Assembly: GCA_025464275.1 (NCBI GenBank)
Contig: JAODGR010000048.1
Span: 1-26,058, forward strand
Origin: Methanosarcinales archaeon
Lineage (GTDB): Archaea > Halobacteriota > Syntropharchaeia > Alkanophagales > Methanospirareceae
Length of the DNA: 26,058 nt
Direction: 5' to 3'
Under the pieces are notes generated by a model. That model saw only the letters and a list, made by a program, of their open reading frames with translations. It was not told the DNA's origin and searched no databases. Made by a program: the position numbers and the translations under genes. Positions 1-7,524 of the stretch are shown piece after piece (position 1 is the stretch's first letter; each line of letters opens with the position of its first letter).

Positions 1-561
1 ACTCGTCTCCTTTGACACGAGGACCTCAGTCGCTTTTATCACTGCTTCCACCGTATCACCCTCTTTCAGTTCGAGTTCCTCCACTGCTTCTCGCGTTATC
101 ATCGCAGTTATAACAGCGGGTACTGTAATCTCTATCCGTATAGTAGATACGAGCTCCCCCTCTTTTAGCTCTTTCACCACACCCCTTATCCGATTCCTCG
201 CACTTATTTTCGTAAATACCCCCTCCCAATCTATAATATCAAACGCTACTACACTATCCAGGTGCCGTTTATACCGCTCATATTCACGTAATATTGCCTC
301 CCCTGTGGTTGTTAACTCAGTACCGCCACCGCCACGCGGTCCTCCACGGTATGTCCTCACAACCGGAGAGCCTATGGCATCCTCAATCTTCCTGATATAT
401 GCCCATGCCGTTCGATATGGTATACCCAGTTTCTCCGCAGCTTTCGAGATCGAGGAGGTGTTACGGATCTCAGCAAGTAACTGCGCGCGCCCTTCACCAA
501 GTATTGCCCTGCCATCACATTCTATCCACTGCTTATACCCCAGAACATATTTTCGCTTCAT
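1..561 (-). CDS. ModE-type molybdate-responsive regulator, partial at window edge
   Basis: The frame opens at ATG 561 and stays open to base 1, so 187 residues are visible and the C-terminus is missing. Residues ~20-100 form a ModE/LysR-like winged helix-turn-helix (AEIRNTSSISKAAEKLGI, then YRTAWAYIRKIEDAIG and a glycine-rich wing PRGGGGTELT). Residues ~122-187 look like a TOBE/Mop oxyanion-binding domain (SARNRIRGVVKELKEGEL, then EELELKEGDTVEAVIKATEV). Known ModE proteins bind molybdate or tungstate through such domains and control uptake or Mo/W-enzyme genes. A W/Mo sensor suits an anaerobe with formylmethanofuran dehydrogenase or aldehyde oxidoreductases, but the target genes are not visible here. 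It is divergent from the protease at 658. This ORF is absent from stop-to-stop predictions because it runs off the edge. Confidence 0.88.
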   Translation of the reverse strand, partial: MKRKYVLGYKQWIECDGRAILGEGRAQLLAEIRNTSSISKAAEKLGIPYRTAWAYIRKIEDAIGSPVVRTYRGGPRGGGGTELTTTGEAILREYERYKRHLDSVVAFDIIDWEGVFTKISARNRIRGVVKELKEGELVSTIRIEITVPAVITAMITREAVEELELKEGDTVEAVIKATEVLVSKETS

Positions 562-657
562 CCTACTTTAATTACTACAAATATACAAATAGCAAATAGC
601 ACCATAGAATAAGATAAGTGGAGAGCGTAGCGGAAAAAGAGGAGAAAGAGAGAAGAG
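562..657. promoter_or_regulatory. Divergent intergenic region between modE-like gene and protease gene
   Basis: This AT-rich 96-base gap separates two divergent starts. It holds a TATA-like stretch (acaaatatacaaatag, about 577-592) usable for the leftward gene, and a purine-rich run (gaggagaaagagagaagag) just before ATG 658 that can serve as ribosome binding site for the rightward gene. No ModE-box palindrome is obvious by eye. Confidence 0.35.
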
Positions 658-1581
658 ATGATAAAAAAGACCTCTGCTGTCGTTGTCATGGCTGTTCTCC
701 TCATCGCTTCCATATCAGCGAATGTCTACCTCCTAAACAGCCAGCATAAGAGCATAGCCGCACTTAAGACGCATATAAACAGCCTTGAGACGGAGAATAC
801 ATACCTGATTGAGGAGCTTTACCGGACGAATCTATCACTGCAGCAGGCGAGGGCGCAATTGCAGGTCTACCGTGACAGAATTGCTAAGTTAACAGCGCGA
901 ATAAACCGAACCGCGGTAGCGGGTGAGGTGGGGAGTGCCCAGCTTGAAGCTCCCGCGGTGCTTCGTCGGGTACAATATCAGGGCAACTACCCTTTTTACC
1001 GCCCCGTGGTTACGGAAAACGGGACCATGATCAGGGTCTCCGTGGATATAAAGCCCGGCTACGGGCGTGTACTCGTGGTTACAAAGCCGCTCATGGGTGT
1101 GGTCTTCCAGGATGCAGCAAATACCGCGACCATCGTCGCTGAGAACTATACAGGTATCGACCTCTCCGGCAGTGATGTCACCTTCAGTGTGGAAGCGCCA
1201 TCGAAGATACCGGAAGTGGACGGCCCCAGTGCGGGTGCACTGATGACGATCCTCGTCATTGCCGCACTGAATAACATCTCGCTACCACCTGATATCACAA
1301 TGACCGGGACAATCAGCTCGAACGGGCATGTGGGTGAGATAGGGGGTGTGATAGAGAAGGCGAAGGCGGCGAGAGAATCGGGTAAACGAATCTTCATCCT
1401 GCCACGCGAGAACTCCCGGCTCATACAATATAAGGAGGTAAGAGAGCAGTTCGGGTTCCTCACCATAATTCGCCAGACCCCAATTGTTGAAGATGCAAAG
1501 GAGTACATCGAGAAGAATATAGGTATCCATGTGGAATATGTGGATTCAATAGATGATATCATGAGGCTCATCACTGCTTAA
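658..1581 (+). CDS. Membrane-anchored Lon-like (S16 family) serine protease without AAA domain
   Basis: A 307-residue protein. Residues 5-26 form an N-terminal transmembrane anchor, ~30-82 a probable coiled coil (IAALKTHINSLETENTYL), and ~120-305 a Lon proteolytic domain. The Ser-Lys dyad is visible: Ser191 in DGPSAG and Lys234 in GGVIEKAKAA, the same arrangement as the catalytic dyad of Lon. No Walker A or other AAA motif is present, so unlike LonB it cannot unfold substrates by itself. Related stand-alone archaeal proteins are annotated as predicted S16-type serine proteases. With the anchor at the N-terminus, the catalytic domain could lie on either side of the membrane; the short positive N-terminus (MIKK) favours an outside location. 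A following phosphatidyltransferase gene starts 21 bases downstream. The family call is firm; the substrate is unknown. Confidence 0.88.
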   Translation: MIKKTSAVVVMAVLLIASISANVYLLNSQHKSIAALKTHINSLETENTYLIEELYRTNLSLQQARAQLQVYRDRIAKLTARINRTAVAGEVGSAQLEAPAVLRRVQYQGNYPFYRPVVTENGTMIRVSVDIKPGYGRVLVVTKPLMGVVFQDAANTATIVAENYTGIDLSGSDVTFSVEAPSKIPEVDGPSAGALMTILVIAALNNISLPPDITMTGTISSNGHVGEIGGVIEKAKAARESGKRIFILPRENSRLIQYKEVREQFGFLTIIRQTPIVEDAKEYIEKNIGIHVEYVDSIDDIMRLITA

Positions 1582-1602
1582 CGTTAATAATCTAATATTA
1601 AT

Positions 1603-2433
1603 ATGGAAACACAGAGTGATAGCGAGCTCATAAGTGCCAATATCCTGAGATTGATACGGCTCCCTGACTTGATATCCATCTGCAATGCGCTACTTGGATT
1701 CTTAGCCATCCTGATTCTACTTACAGGAGGTGGCGGTCTCGGGGCGTTAAAGGATGCTCTTGTGGTTATTCTCTCCGCAGCGGTGATCGATGGACTGGAC
1801 GGACTGGTATCGAGGAGGATAGAGAGATCACTCATGGGTAGATATCTCGATTCGCTCGCCGACATGGTATCCTTTGGCGTTGCACCTCCTGTTGCCGCAT
1901 TCGTCTTCATGAGCACTTATGCTCATCCTGTTACTGCCGTATGCAGTGCGTATATGGTGTGCGGGATGTTGCGGCTTGCGCGATTCGATGCAAGAGGTGC
2001 CAGAGCCACAGTTGCCTTCACCGTGGAAGGTGGCAGTGATAGGGTGGAGGGGGATGATGAGGATGAGAATGAGGATGAGAATGAGGATGAGAACTTTGAA
2101 GGTTTCCCAATTACTGGCAGTGCGGTATTTCTTGCTTCTTTTATGCTGCTTGCACTCCAGCTGTGCATTGTACCTCCGTCATCGCTCTCAATATTGCTCT
2201 GCGTTCTAATGGCTATCTTATGCATCCTGATGACGAGCAGGATAAGATATGAAAATCTCAGAGACATCAGAATAGCAATCCCGCTTGGCTGTATCTTCTC
2301 CTCTCTCATCCTCTTCTACTCGTTACATTCACCCCTGTTCATCTATCCCACTGCCATTATCACTGCTCTAACCGCTTTATATATCTCCAGCCCTGCATTT
2401 TATCACCCTAAATCTTTTAACTTGACGAGATAA
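1603..2433 (+). CDS. pssA: CDP-alcohol phosphatidyltransferase (archaetidylserine/phosphatidylserine synthase-like)
   Basis: A 276-residue multi-pass membrane enzyme. The CDP-alcohol phosphotransferase motif is complete: D63, D66, G67, R71, G79, D83 and D87 (DGLDGLVSRR, then GRYLDSLAD), with Ser70 where the consensus has Ala. Such enzymes displace CMP from CDP-archaeol with a polar head-group alcohol; resemblance of the flanking sequence (PDLISICNALLGF and SFGVAPP) to serine-using members suggests archaetidylserine synthesis. About six hydrophobic helices follow or flank the motif. An acidic insert, roughly residues 150-165 (DDEDENEDENEDEN), sits in a loop and is encoded by three copies of a 12-base repeat. 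No clear Shine-Dalgarno precedes ATG 1603. Substrate specificity (serine versus glycerol or inositol) cannot be settled from sequence alone. Confidence 0.85.
   Translation: METQSDSELISANILRLIRLPDLISICNALLGFLAILILLTGGGGLGALKDALVVILSAAVIDGLDGLVSRRIERSLMGRYLDSLADMVSFGVAPPVAAFVFMSTYAHPVTAVCSAYMVCGMLRLARFDARGARATVAFTVEGGSDRVEGDDEDENEDENEDENFEGFPITGSAVFLASFMLLALQLCIVPPSSLSILLCVLMAILCILMTSRIRYENLRDIRIAIPLGCIFSSLILFYSLHSPLFIYPTAIITALTALYISSPAFYHPKSFNLTR
2059..2094 (+). repeat. In-frame 12-base tandem repeat, three copies, in pssA
   Basis: Three consecutive copies of gaggatgagaat (the last ends in c) encode an acidic EDENEDENEDEN loop. Copies are almost identical at DNA level, which suggests recent slippage. 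Confidence 0.9.
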
Positions 2434-2434
2434 A

Positions 2435-3649
2435 TTGGGAGGAAGTGAGAGAGGAGAAGAAAGAGATAGCCAGAGCAGGACGCTGGTACCCTTAGCTGCT
2501 TTGCATGCCTTAATGCATATTATGGCTACTACGCTTCCCGCGCTATCACCACTGGTGAAAGCGGATTTTCAGCTGAGTAATACCTATGTCGGACTGCTCT
2601 CCTTTGCCTTCGCTCTCGCAATAGGCGTGGGCAGTATCATCTCCGGTCTATTATCAGACCGATATGCCAAATTACCCCTGATATGTGGCGGTTTCCTCGG
2701 TACTGCTGTATTTGCCTCGATGCTCTTCCTCTCACACGATTTCCTCGTCCTCACTCTCGTGTTCATCTGCATGGGACTATTCCTCAGCCTGTATCATCCC
2801 TCTGCTCTCGCTTATATATCGGTCACAACCCGCTCGAACCGGGGGCGTGCATTTGGACTGCATGAGGTGGGAGGTAGCATAGGTCTTGCCATTGCACCTC
2901 TATCAGCCGGTATCATAAGCCTTTATCTCAACTGGCGGTTTACATACCTCATCTGGCTGTTTCCCGCACTCTTATTCACTCTCATGCTCCTGAAGGCGGG
3001 GATGAATCATGGTAGCAGCGAGCGCGGGCATGAACACCCCCATCATCATAACCAAAACCATACCCACAGCCCCGGTTCACTGAAACTTTTCTTTACGCAG
3101 ACTCTCCGGGAAGTGGCAGTAATGCGGATATACATGATAGAGATACTCTTCGCTTTTATAATCGGTGGTGCATTGACTTTCATTCCGATATTCCTGAATG
3201 AGGCGAAGGGTGTAGCTCCTCAGTTAGCAGTGCTTCTGGCATGTGTATTCACCGGTGGGGGTGCGATAGGTAAGTTTATCGGTGGACATTTCGCCGATAT
3301 CAAGGGAGAGCGGTGGGTAATGGCTACCGGGTTCTTCATCATCACGCCGCTGTTCATGCTGGTACCCGGGTTACCTCTCTTCTGGTGCGTGCTCACTCTT
3401 GCACTTACGGGTATAATCCTCCCCACTGTGCTCCCCGCCATACTAACCACGCTAAGTAAGGAGGTGGGACCCTCTCAGATTGGAATGGCATTTGGAATGC
3501 TGATGTTCGCGGGATTTGGATTCGGGTCCACTTCAAGGCTGATCCTCGGAGTGGTGGGTGATGTCTTCGGCATCTCCACGGTCTTCTACCCACTTGCAAT
3601 CGCAGCTCTGATTGGAGGTCTCCTGAACGTTCATCGGCTCACCGGGTAA
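2435..3649 (+). CDS. MFS transporter, fosmidomycin-resistance (Fsr)-like family
   Basis: A 404-residue protein with about twelve hydrophobic helices in two halves. The first-half loop motif GLLSDRYAK matches the MFS loop 2-3 signature, and LSLYHPSALAY resembles the conserved helix of Fsr-type efflux proteins. The two halves are joined by a histidine-rich cytoplasmic loop (GHEHPHHHNQNHTH, near residues 195-210), which could bind a metal ion. Such proteins export small molecules by proton antiport; the substrate is unknown. The start is uncertain: the only start upstream of the first helix is TTG 2435, one base after the pssA stop, with purine-rich sequence inside the gene rather than before it. 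Close spacing suggests co-transcription with pssA. Confidence 0.82.
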   Translation: MGGSERGEERDSQSRTLVPLAALHALMHIMATTLPALSPLVKADFQLSNTYVGLLSFAFALAIGVGSIISGLLSDRYAKLPLICGGFLGTAVFASMLFLSHDFLVLTLVFICMGLFLSLYHPSALAYISVTTRSNRGRAFGLHEVGGSIGLAIAPLSAGIISLYLNWRFTYLIWLFPALLFTLMLLKAGMNHGSSERGHEHPHHHNQNHTHSPGSLKLFFTQTLREVAVMRIYMIEILFAFIIGGALTFIPIFLNEAKGVAPQLAVLLACVFTGGGAIGKFIGGHFADIKGERWVMATGFFIITPLFMLVPGLPLFWCVLTLALTGIILPTVLPAILTTLSKEVGPSQIGMAFGMLMFAGFGFGSTSRLILGVVGDVFGISTVFYPLAIAALIGGLLNVHRLTG

Positions 3650-3707
3650 AGCGAAAGGATAGAAGAGAGATAATCGCATCAAATCACCCGGATCCCAAAT
3701 CAGTAAA

Positions 3708-3720
3708 CTTTATATATTAC
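3708..3720 (+). promoter_or_regulatory. TATA box for gar1-tfb
   Basis: The sequence aactttatatatta lies 26-38 bases before ATG 3746, the expected distance for an archaeal TATA box giving a very short leader. The preceding bases (cagtaa) are a possible BRE. Confidence 0.65.
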
Positions 3721-3745
3721 ATCAACCTCGTTCTTTATTGTAAGT

Positions 3746-4045
3746 ATGAAAGGGGTAAGGAGTGATAAGCCTGAGAGCTATAAATTGCTGGGTAGCGTGT
3801 TACACATCCTCGGTAGCGGTAACAGCAGGAGCGTGATTGTAAGAGTCAGGGGTAAGGGAGTGAGAGACAGAGGCATTGAGAAATTACTCAACTCCGTGGT
3901 CGTGGATGAAGATAGGAGGGAGATAGGCAGGGTATATGACATTTTTGGACCTGTAAAACATCCATACATCACTGTCAGGCTCTTCAGGGGTGTGAATCTG
4001 GCAGAATTGCGTAGTGGGGGTGGTAAAGTTTTTGTGCACGCATGA
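3746..4045 (+). CDS. gar1: H/ACA ribonucleoprotein protein Gar1
   Basis: A 99-residue protein with the Gar1 beta-barrel core: LLGSVLHILGSGNSRSVIV at residues ~14-32, then VVVDEDRREIGRVYDIFGPV at ~51-70, and HPYITVRLF afterwards. It is the accessory subunit of H/ACA guide RNPs, which isomerise uridines in rRNA together with Cbf5, Nop10 and L7Ae; Gar1 binds Cbf5 and helps substrate turnover. Eukaryotic glycine-arginine tails are absent, as usual in archaea. Its gene lies 10 bases upstream of tfb, an adjacency seen in many euryarchaea. Confidence 0.9.
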   Translation: MKGVRSDKPESYKLLGSVLHILGSGNSRSVIVRVRGKGVRDRGIEKLLNSVVVDEDRREIGRVYDIFGPVKHPYITVRLFRGVNLAELRSGGGKVFVHA

Positions 4046-4055
4046 GGTGTGAAGG

Positions 4056-4721
4056 ATGGAGAATGGAGGAGATGAAACGCCTGATAGGGAATATCTGCAC
4101 AAATTGAGTGAGTTACAACGCAGGAGGCGGTTGAGAGCCTCGGTTGGCAGGCAGCGGCTGGTGGCGCAGGCGGAGATAGAGCGGCTATCTGCTTCACTCG
4201 CCATACCGGAGAGGGTGAGGGAGGATAGTATCAGGATATACAGGGATGCGTGGGAGAAGGACCTGATTCATGGACGCTCAATTGAGAAGATTCTGGCAGC
4301 ATCACTGTACATGGCGTGCCGGAAGCACAATGTTCCCCGTACACTCGATGAGGTAGAGGATGTGACGAGGGTGGGGAAGAAGGATATAATAAAGACGTGC
4401 AAGTTACTGGCGAATCGACTGGGAATGAAGCTCGCTCCCGCTTCACCACTGGAATATGTGAGCCGGTTCTGTGCGAAGCTGGGGTTGAAGAAGCACGTGG
4501 AGGAGCGAGCACGGGAGATAATAAAGGAGGCTCTGGAGCGAGATATAACAAGCGGGCGAGGTCCAACAGGCATTGCAGCATCTGCAATTTACATCGCGGC
4601 AATCCTTTGCGGTGAGCGTAAGACGCAGAAGGATGTTGCTGAGGCTACCGGTGTAACAGAGGTAACATTACGAGCGAGGTATAAAGAGATCGCCAGAGAA
4701 TTGGGTATAAAAATAGAATAG
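4056..4721 (+). CDS. tfb: Transcription initiation factor TFB core, lacking the N-terminal zinc ribbon and B-reader
   Basis: A 221-residue TFIIB-like protein, against about 300-330 for typical TFB. Two cyclin folds are present: residues ~35-122 (LAIPERVREDSIRIYRDAWE, GRSIEKILAASLYMACRK) and ~128-220 (GPTGIAASAIYIAA, then the BRE-recognition helix-turn-helix QKDVAEATGVTEVTLRARY). The sequence begins at LHKLSELQRRRRLR, which aligns with the segment after the linker of normal TFBs. No CxxC...CxxC zinc ribbon is encoded before it: the reading frame meets a TGA at 4050-4052, two codons before ATG 4056, and gar1 ends 10 bases upstream. In normal TFB the ribbon docks on the polymerase and the reader assists start-site selection. 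The protein should still bind TBP and BRE/TATA DNA. Whether it is the main TFB or a specialised or repressive one cannot be told here. Confidence 0.9.
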   Translation: MENGGDETPDREYLHKLSELQRRRRLRASVGRQRLVAQAEIERLSASLAIPERVREDSIRIYRDAWEKDLIHGRSIEKILAASLYMACRKHNVPRTLDEVEDVTRVGKKDIIKTCKLLANRLGMKLAPASPLEYVSRFCAKLGLKKHVEERAREIIKEALERDITSGRGPTGIAASAIYIAAILCGERKTQKDVAEATGVTEVTLRARYKEIARELGIKIE

Positions 4722-4745
4722 AAACGAGGAAACGAGGAGGCGATA

Positions 4746-6509
4746 TCACAGATAATAGTACTTCCCCTGCTGTTTCTGCTCACGGTCTTTCGCCGAGCCT
4801 ATCTTGTTTATCCGCGGTCGAAGGGAGAGCTCATCACGCCTGAAGGTCACTCCTAACTCCTTGAGGAAGATATTCATACCCTCCTGCATATCAAAGCAGC
4901 CTTTTATCTCCCCTCGTACTCCCGGCTCTCCTTCAAATACCATCAGTCTATCACTCAATAAATCTATCAGGTAGATATCGTGGTCCACAATCAGCATTGT
5001 GACCCTTCTTCGTTCGGCATATCGCCTGATGGTCTTGATCATACGCACCTTCTGCTCCACATCCAGATGCGCTGAGGGCTCATCCAGGATATACAGTGAT
5101 GCCGGATGGCAGAGGCATTGAGCTACTGCTACCATCTGCAATTCACCGCCACTGAGGTCTTTCACACTCTTATTCTCCAGCTCTGGCACACCCAGCGGCT
5201 TTAACACCTCTATAACATCTGATTCACTCACACGATGGAAGAGCTCACCCACACGCATTTCTTCCGCCCTGCCGCGCTCTATGTACTGCGGTTTATAGGA
5301 TATCTTTATATCCAGCTCTATCCTGCCTTTCGTGGGCTCTATCTCCCCTGCCAGTACCTTAACAAACGTGCTCTTACCTATCGCGTTCCTCCCTACCACA
5401 CCCAGAACCTCACCGGACTCCATATCTCCCGCCTTCGCTTCCAGCACAAAGCCGTCATACGACTTCTCGAAGCCGTCATACTCAATGAAGATACTCCTCT
5501 CCCTCCGCCTCTCCCTCGGTGGGTGTGCAGTGAATTCTATCGGCTTATCTCGTATTCGCACGTTCTCCGCGTGCAGGAATCCATTTAGATACTCATTTAT
5601 ACCCCTGCTGGTACTCTTGGGCATTGTCACAACCCCATATTCGCCCGCCCTGCCGTATACAAGATGGATATAATCTGCGAGCATGTCGAGGATAGCGAGG
5701 TCATGTTCCACCACAACCACCGCACGGTCATTCAGAGCCTCTTTTATACCCTTCGCCACACGCACTCGCTGGTAGATATCCAGATAAGGGGTGACCTCAT
5801 CGAAGAAGTAGAAATCCGCATCCCTTATCATACATGCGACTACGGCAACCCTCTGCAGTTCTCCACCACTCAGCTCCTTTATCTCTTTACTCATAGCCCC
5901 CCTGAGTTCAAAAGCATCCACAAGCTCGGCTGCCATCCCCCGCTCATCCGTGCGTTCCAGTAACTCATGCACCTCACCACTGAAGTAATCTGGTATGGCA
6001 TTCACGTATTGTGGCTTATAAGACACCTTGAGCTCATTTCTGGCGAGTTTGAGGAAGTAATTCTGCAATTCCGAGCCTGAATATCTCTTTATTATAGCAT
6101 CCCAGCCGGGTGAGGCGGTCTTGTCACAGACACCGAGATTGGGCACTATCAGTCCTGAGAGTATCTTTATTGCTGTACTCTTACCTATACCGTTCTCACC
6201 CAGTAGCCCGGTTACTTTACCCGGCTTCGGTATCGGGAGTCCGTATAGCACGAATCCATTCTCTCCATACCTGTGCGTCTCCTCACCTTCGAGCTTCTCT
6301 GGTAAGCCAATTATAGAGATGGCGCCAAAAGGGCACTTCTTTATGCAGATGCCACAGCCCTCACATAACTCCTCCGAGATTATCGGCTTGCTATCCTCTC
6401 CTATTACTATCGTCTCCGCGCCGGTACGAACCATGGGGCAATATTTTATGCATTCATATTCACATTTCCGTGGCTGACACCGGTCACGCTTCAGTATCGC
6501 TATCCTCAT
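4746..6509 (-). CDS. abcE1: ABCE1/Rli1 ribosome-recycling ATPase
   Basis: A 587-residue twin-ATPase. Two [4Fe-4S] clusters are encoded by C11, C16, C20, C24 and C49, C52, C55, C59. NBD1 has Walker A GENGIGKS (104-111), signature LSGGELQR (213-220) and Walker B FYFFDE (233-238). NBD2 has GRNAIGKS (373-380), LSGGELQM (452-459) and LYILDEPSA (472-480). ABCE1 splits post-termination ribosomes with aRF1/Pelota and is essential. NBD1 reads DEVTPYLD where relatives usually have DEPSSYLD. A polar tail (REQKQQGKYYYL) ends the protein. The start ATG is preceded by a purine-rich GAAGGAT, and the gene lies 17 bases after the corrinoid protein gene in the same direction, so it is probably read from the pspA unit. 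It converges with tfb 24 bases away. Confidence 0.97.
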   Translation of the reverse strand: MRIAILKRDRCQPRKCEYECIKYCPMVRTGAETIVIGEDSKPIISEELCEGCGICIKKCPFGAISIIGLPEKLEGEETHRYGENGFVLYGLPIPKPGKVTGLLGENGIGKSTAIKILSGLIVPNLGVCDKTASPGWDAIIKRYSGSELQNYFLKLARNELKVSYKPQYVNAIPDYFSGEVHELLERTDERGMAAELVDAFELRGAMSKEIKELSGGELQRVAVVACMIRDADFYFFDEVTPYLDIYQRVRVAKGIKEALNDRAVVVVEHDLAILDMLADYIHLVYGRAGEYGVVTMPKSTSRGINEYLNGFLHAENVRIRDKPIEFTAHPPRERRRERSIFIEYDGFEKSYDGFVLEAKAGDMESGEVLGVVGRNAIGKSTFVKVLAGEIEPTKGRIELDIKISYKPQYIERGRAEEMRVGELFHRVSESDVIEVLKPLGVPELENKSVKDLSGGELQMVAVAQCLCHPASLYILDEPSAHLDVEQKVRMIKTIRRYAERRRVTMLIVDHDIYLIDLLSDRLMVFEGEPGVRGEIKGCFDMQEGMNIFLKELGVTFRRDELSLRPRINKIGSAKDREQKQQGKYYYL

Positions 6510-6526
6510 CGCTTTCTATCCTTCTA

Positions 6527-7222
6527 TCATCTCACACCAGTACCGTCCACACCCAGGAGCTCCTTCGCCTTCTTTATCGCGTCAATCGCATCCATGCCAT
6601 AGGCATCCGCACCTATCTGCTCCGCAAACTCCTCCGTTACTGCACCACCACCCACCATCACCTTCACCCGGATACCCTCTCTCTTCAGGTACTCTATCAC
6701 TTCCTGCATGTATCCCCTCGTGGTGGTGAGCAACGCGGACATGCCGAGGATATCTGCTCCAGTCTCCCTGACTGCGTCTGCGAACTGCTCTTTACTCACG
6801 TTCGTGCCCAGGTCTATGATCTCAAAACCTTCGGAAGTGAGCATTATTGAGACTATCTCCTTGCCTATGTCGTGTACATCTCCTTTCACTGTGCCAATCA
6901 CCACTTTCCCCGTTCCCTTGCCATTGCCAGTACCGGTACCAGTACCAGTACCGTTACCGGTATCCCTGCTCTTACTCACGTGTGCCTGTGTCTGCAGGAG
7001 TGGTTTCAGTATCTCCAGTGCCTTCTTCGCATTCCAGCCTGCTACCATCAGTTCCGCATCGAAGTATATCTCTTTATATCCCCGCCCTATCTCCCTCAGA
7101 CCTCCTGTCAGCTCTTCTATCAGGTCATATGCACCTGCTCCATTCTCCAGCCTCTCGGTGCAGAGGTCTACTATCTTCTTCTTCCGCACATCGAGCAGTG
7201 CATCCACTATATCTGTGCCCAT
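6527..7222 (-). CDS. Methyltransferase-type corrinoid (B12-binding) protein
   Basis: A 231-residue protein if begun at ATG 7222; a TTG at 7246 overlapping the upstream stop would add eight residues. Residues ~1-78 are the four-helix cap domain of methionine synthase/MtbC-like proteins (IVDALLDVRKKKIVDLCTE, EIYFDAELMVAG). Residues ~105-225 form the B12 Rossmann domain: KGDVHDIGKE supplies the lower-axial His117, followed by DLGTNVSKEQF, GMSALLTTT and VMVGGGAVTEEFA. The domains are joined by a Gly-Thr repeat linker. Relatives shuttle methyl groups between a substrate-specific methyltransferase and a CoM- or tetrahydropterin-dependent one. No methyltransferase or RamA-like activator is adjacent; instead the gene lies between pspAA and abcE1. 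The substrate cannot be inferred. I prefer ATG 7222 from homology of the cap domain. Confidence 0.9.
   Translation of the reverse strand: MGTDIVDALLDVRKKKIVDLCTERLENGAGAYDLIEELTGGLREIGRGYKEIYFDAELMVAGWNAKKALEILKPLLQTQAHVSKSRDTGNGTGTGTGTGNGKGTGKVVIGTVKGDVHDIGKEIVSIMLTSEGFEIIDLGTNVSKEQFADAVRETGADILGMSALLTTTRGYMQEVIEYLKREGIRVKVMVGGGAVTEEFAEQIGADAYGMDAIDAIKKAKELLGVDGTGVR
6927..6962 (-). repeat. In-frame hexanucleotide repeat in the corrinoid protein linker
   Basis: Six tandem 6-mers (ccagta, ccggta, ccagta, ccagta, ccgtta, ccggta on the plus strand) encode the GTGTGTG-type linker between the helical cap and the B12-binding domain. Confidence 0.9.
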
Positions 7223-7242
7223 AAATCGATGGATACTCAATC

Positions 7243-7524
7243 TCAATCCGGGATGATTCCCTCGCCTTTGAATATCTTCTTCGCCTCCTCCAGGCTCAGA
7301 TCGGCAGGAGGGATGATAACATCTGACTGTACTATCCTCTCATGCGGCAGAGGGCGTGATTCACTCTTTACCAGCCCGATCATCTCATGGAGCAAAGCGC
7401 GGAAACGGGACTCGTTATCTCGTCTCACCTCCTCCACTATCTGGTTATCCAGTTCATTCAGCCGTTCCAGGAGTGATTCATCCACCTCAAACTGCCCCTC
7501 TCCCATTATCCGGACGATGGTCAT
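7243..7524 (-). CDS. pspAA: PspA-associated protein PspAA
   Basis: A 93-residue protein matching the PspAA family from end to end: TIVRIMGEGQFEVDESLLERL at the start, LNELDNQIVEEV in the middle, and the characteristic end SDVIIPPADLSLEEAKKIF followed by GEGIIPD. PspAA is found beside PspA in many archaea and bacteria and is thought to act with it in membrane stress; its biochemistry is not established. The start ATG overlaps the pspA stop by ATGA, so translation is probably coupled. The corrinoid protein gene follows directly. Confidence 0.88.
   Translation of the reverse strand: MTIVRIMGEGQFEVDESLLERLNELDNQIVEEVRRDNESRFRALLHEMIGLVKSESRPLPHERIVQSDVIIPPADLSLEEAKKIFKGEGIIPD

Noticed and set aside
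6708..7256. 182-codon open frame on the plus strand opposite the corrinoid gene
   Set aside because: It is Ser/Pro-rich, matches no family, and mirrors a well-supported gene; GC-skewed codon use produces such shadows throughout the window.
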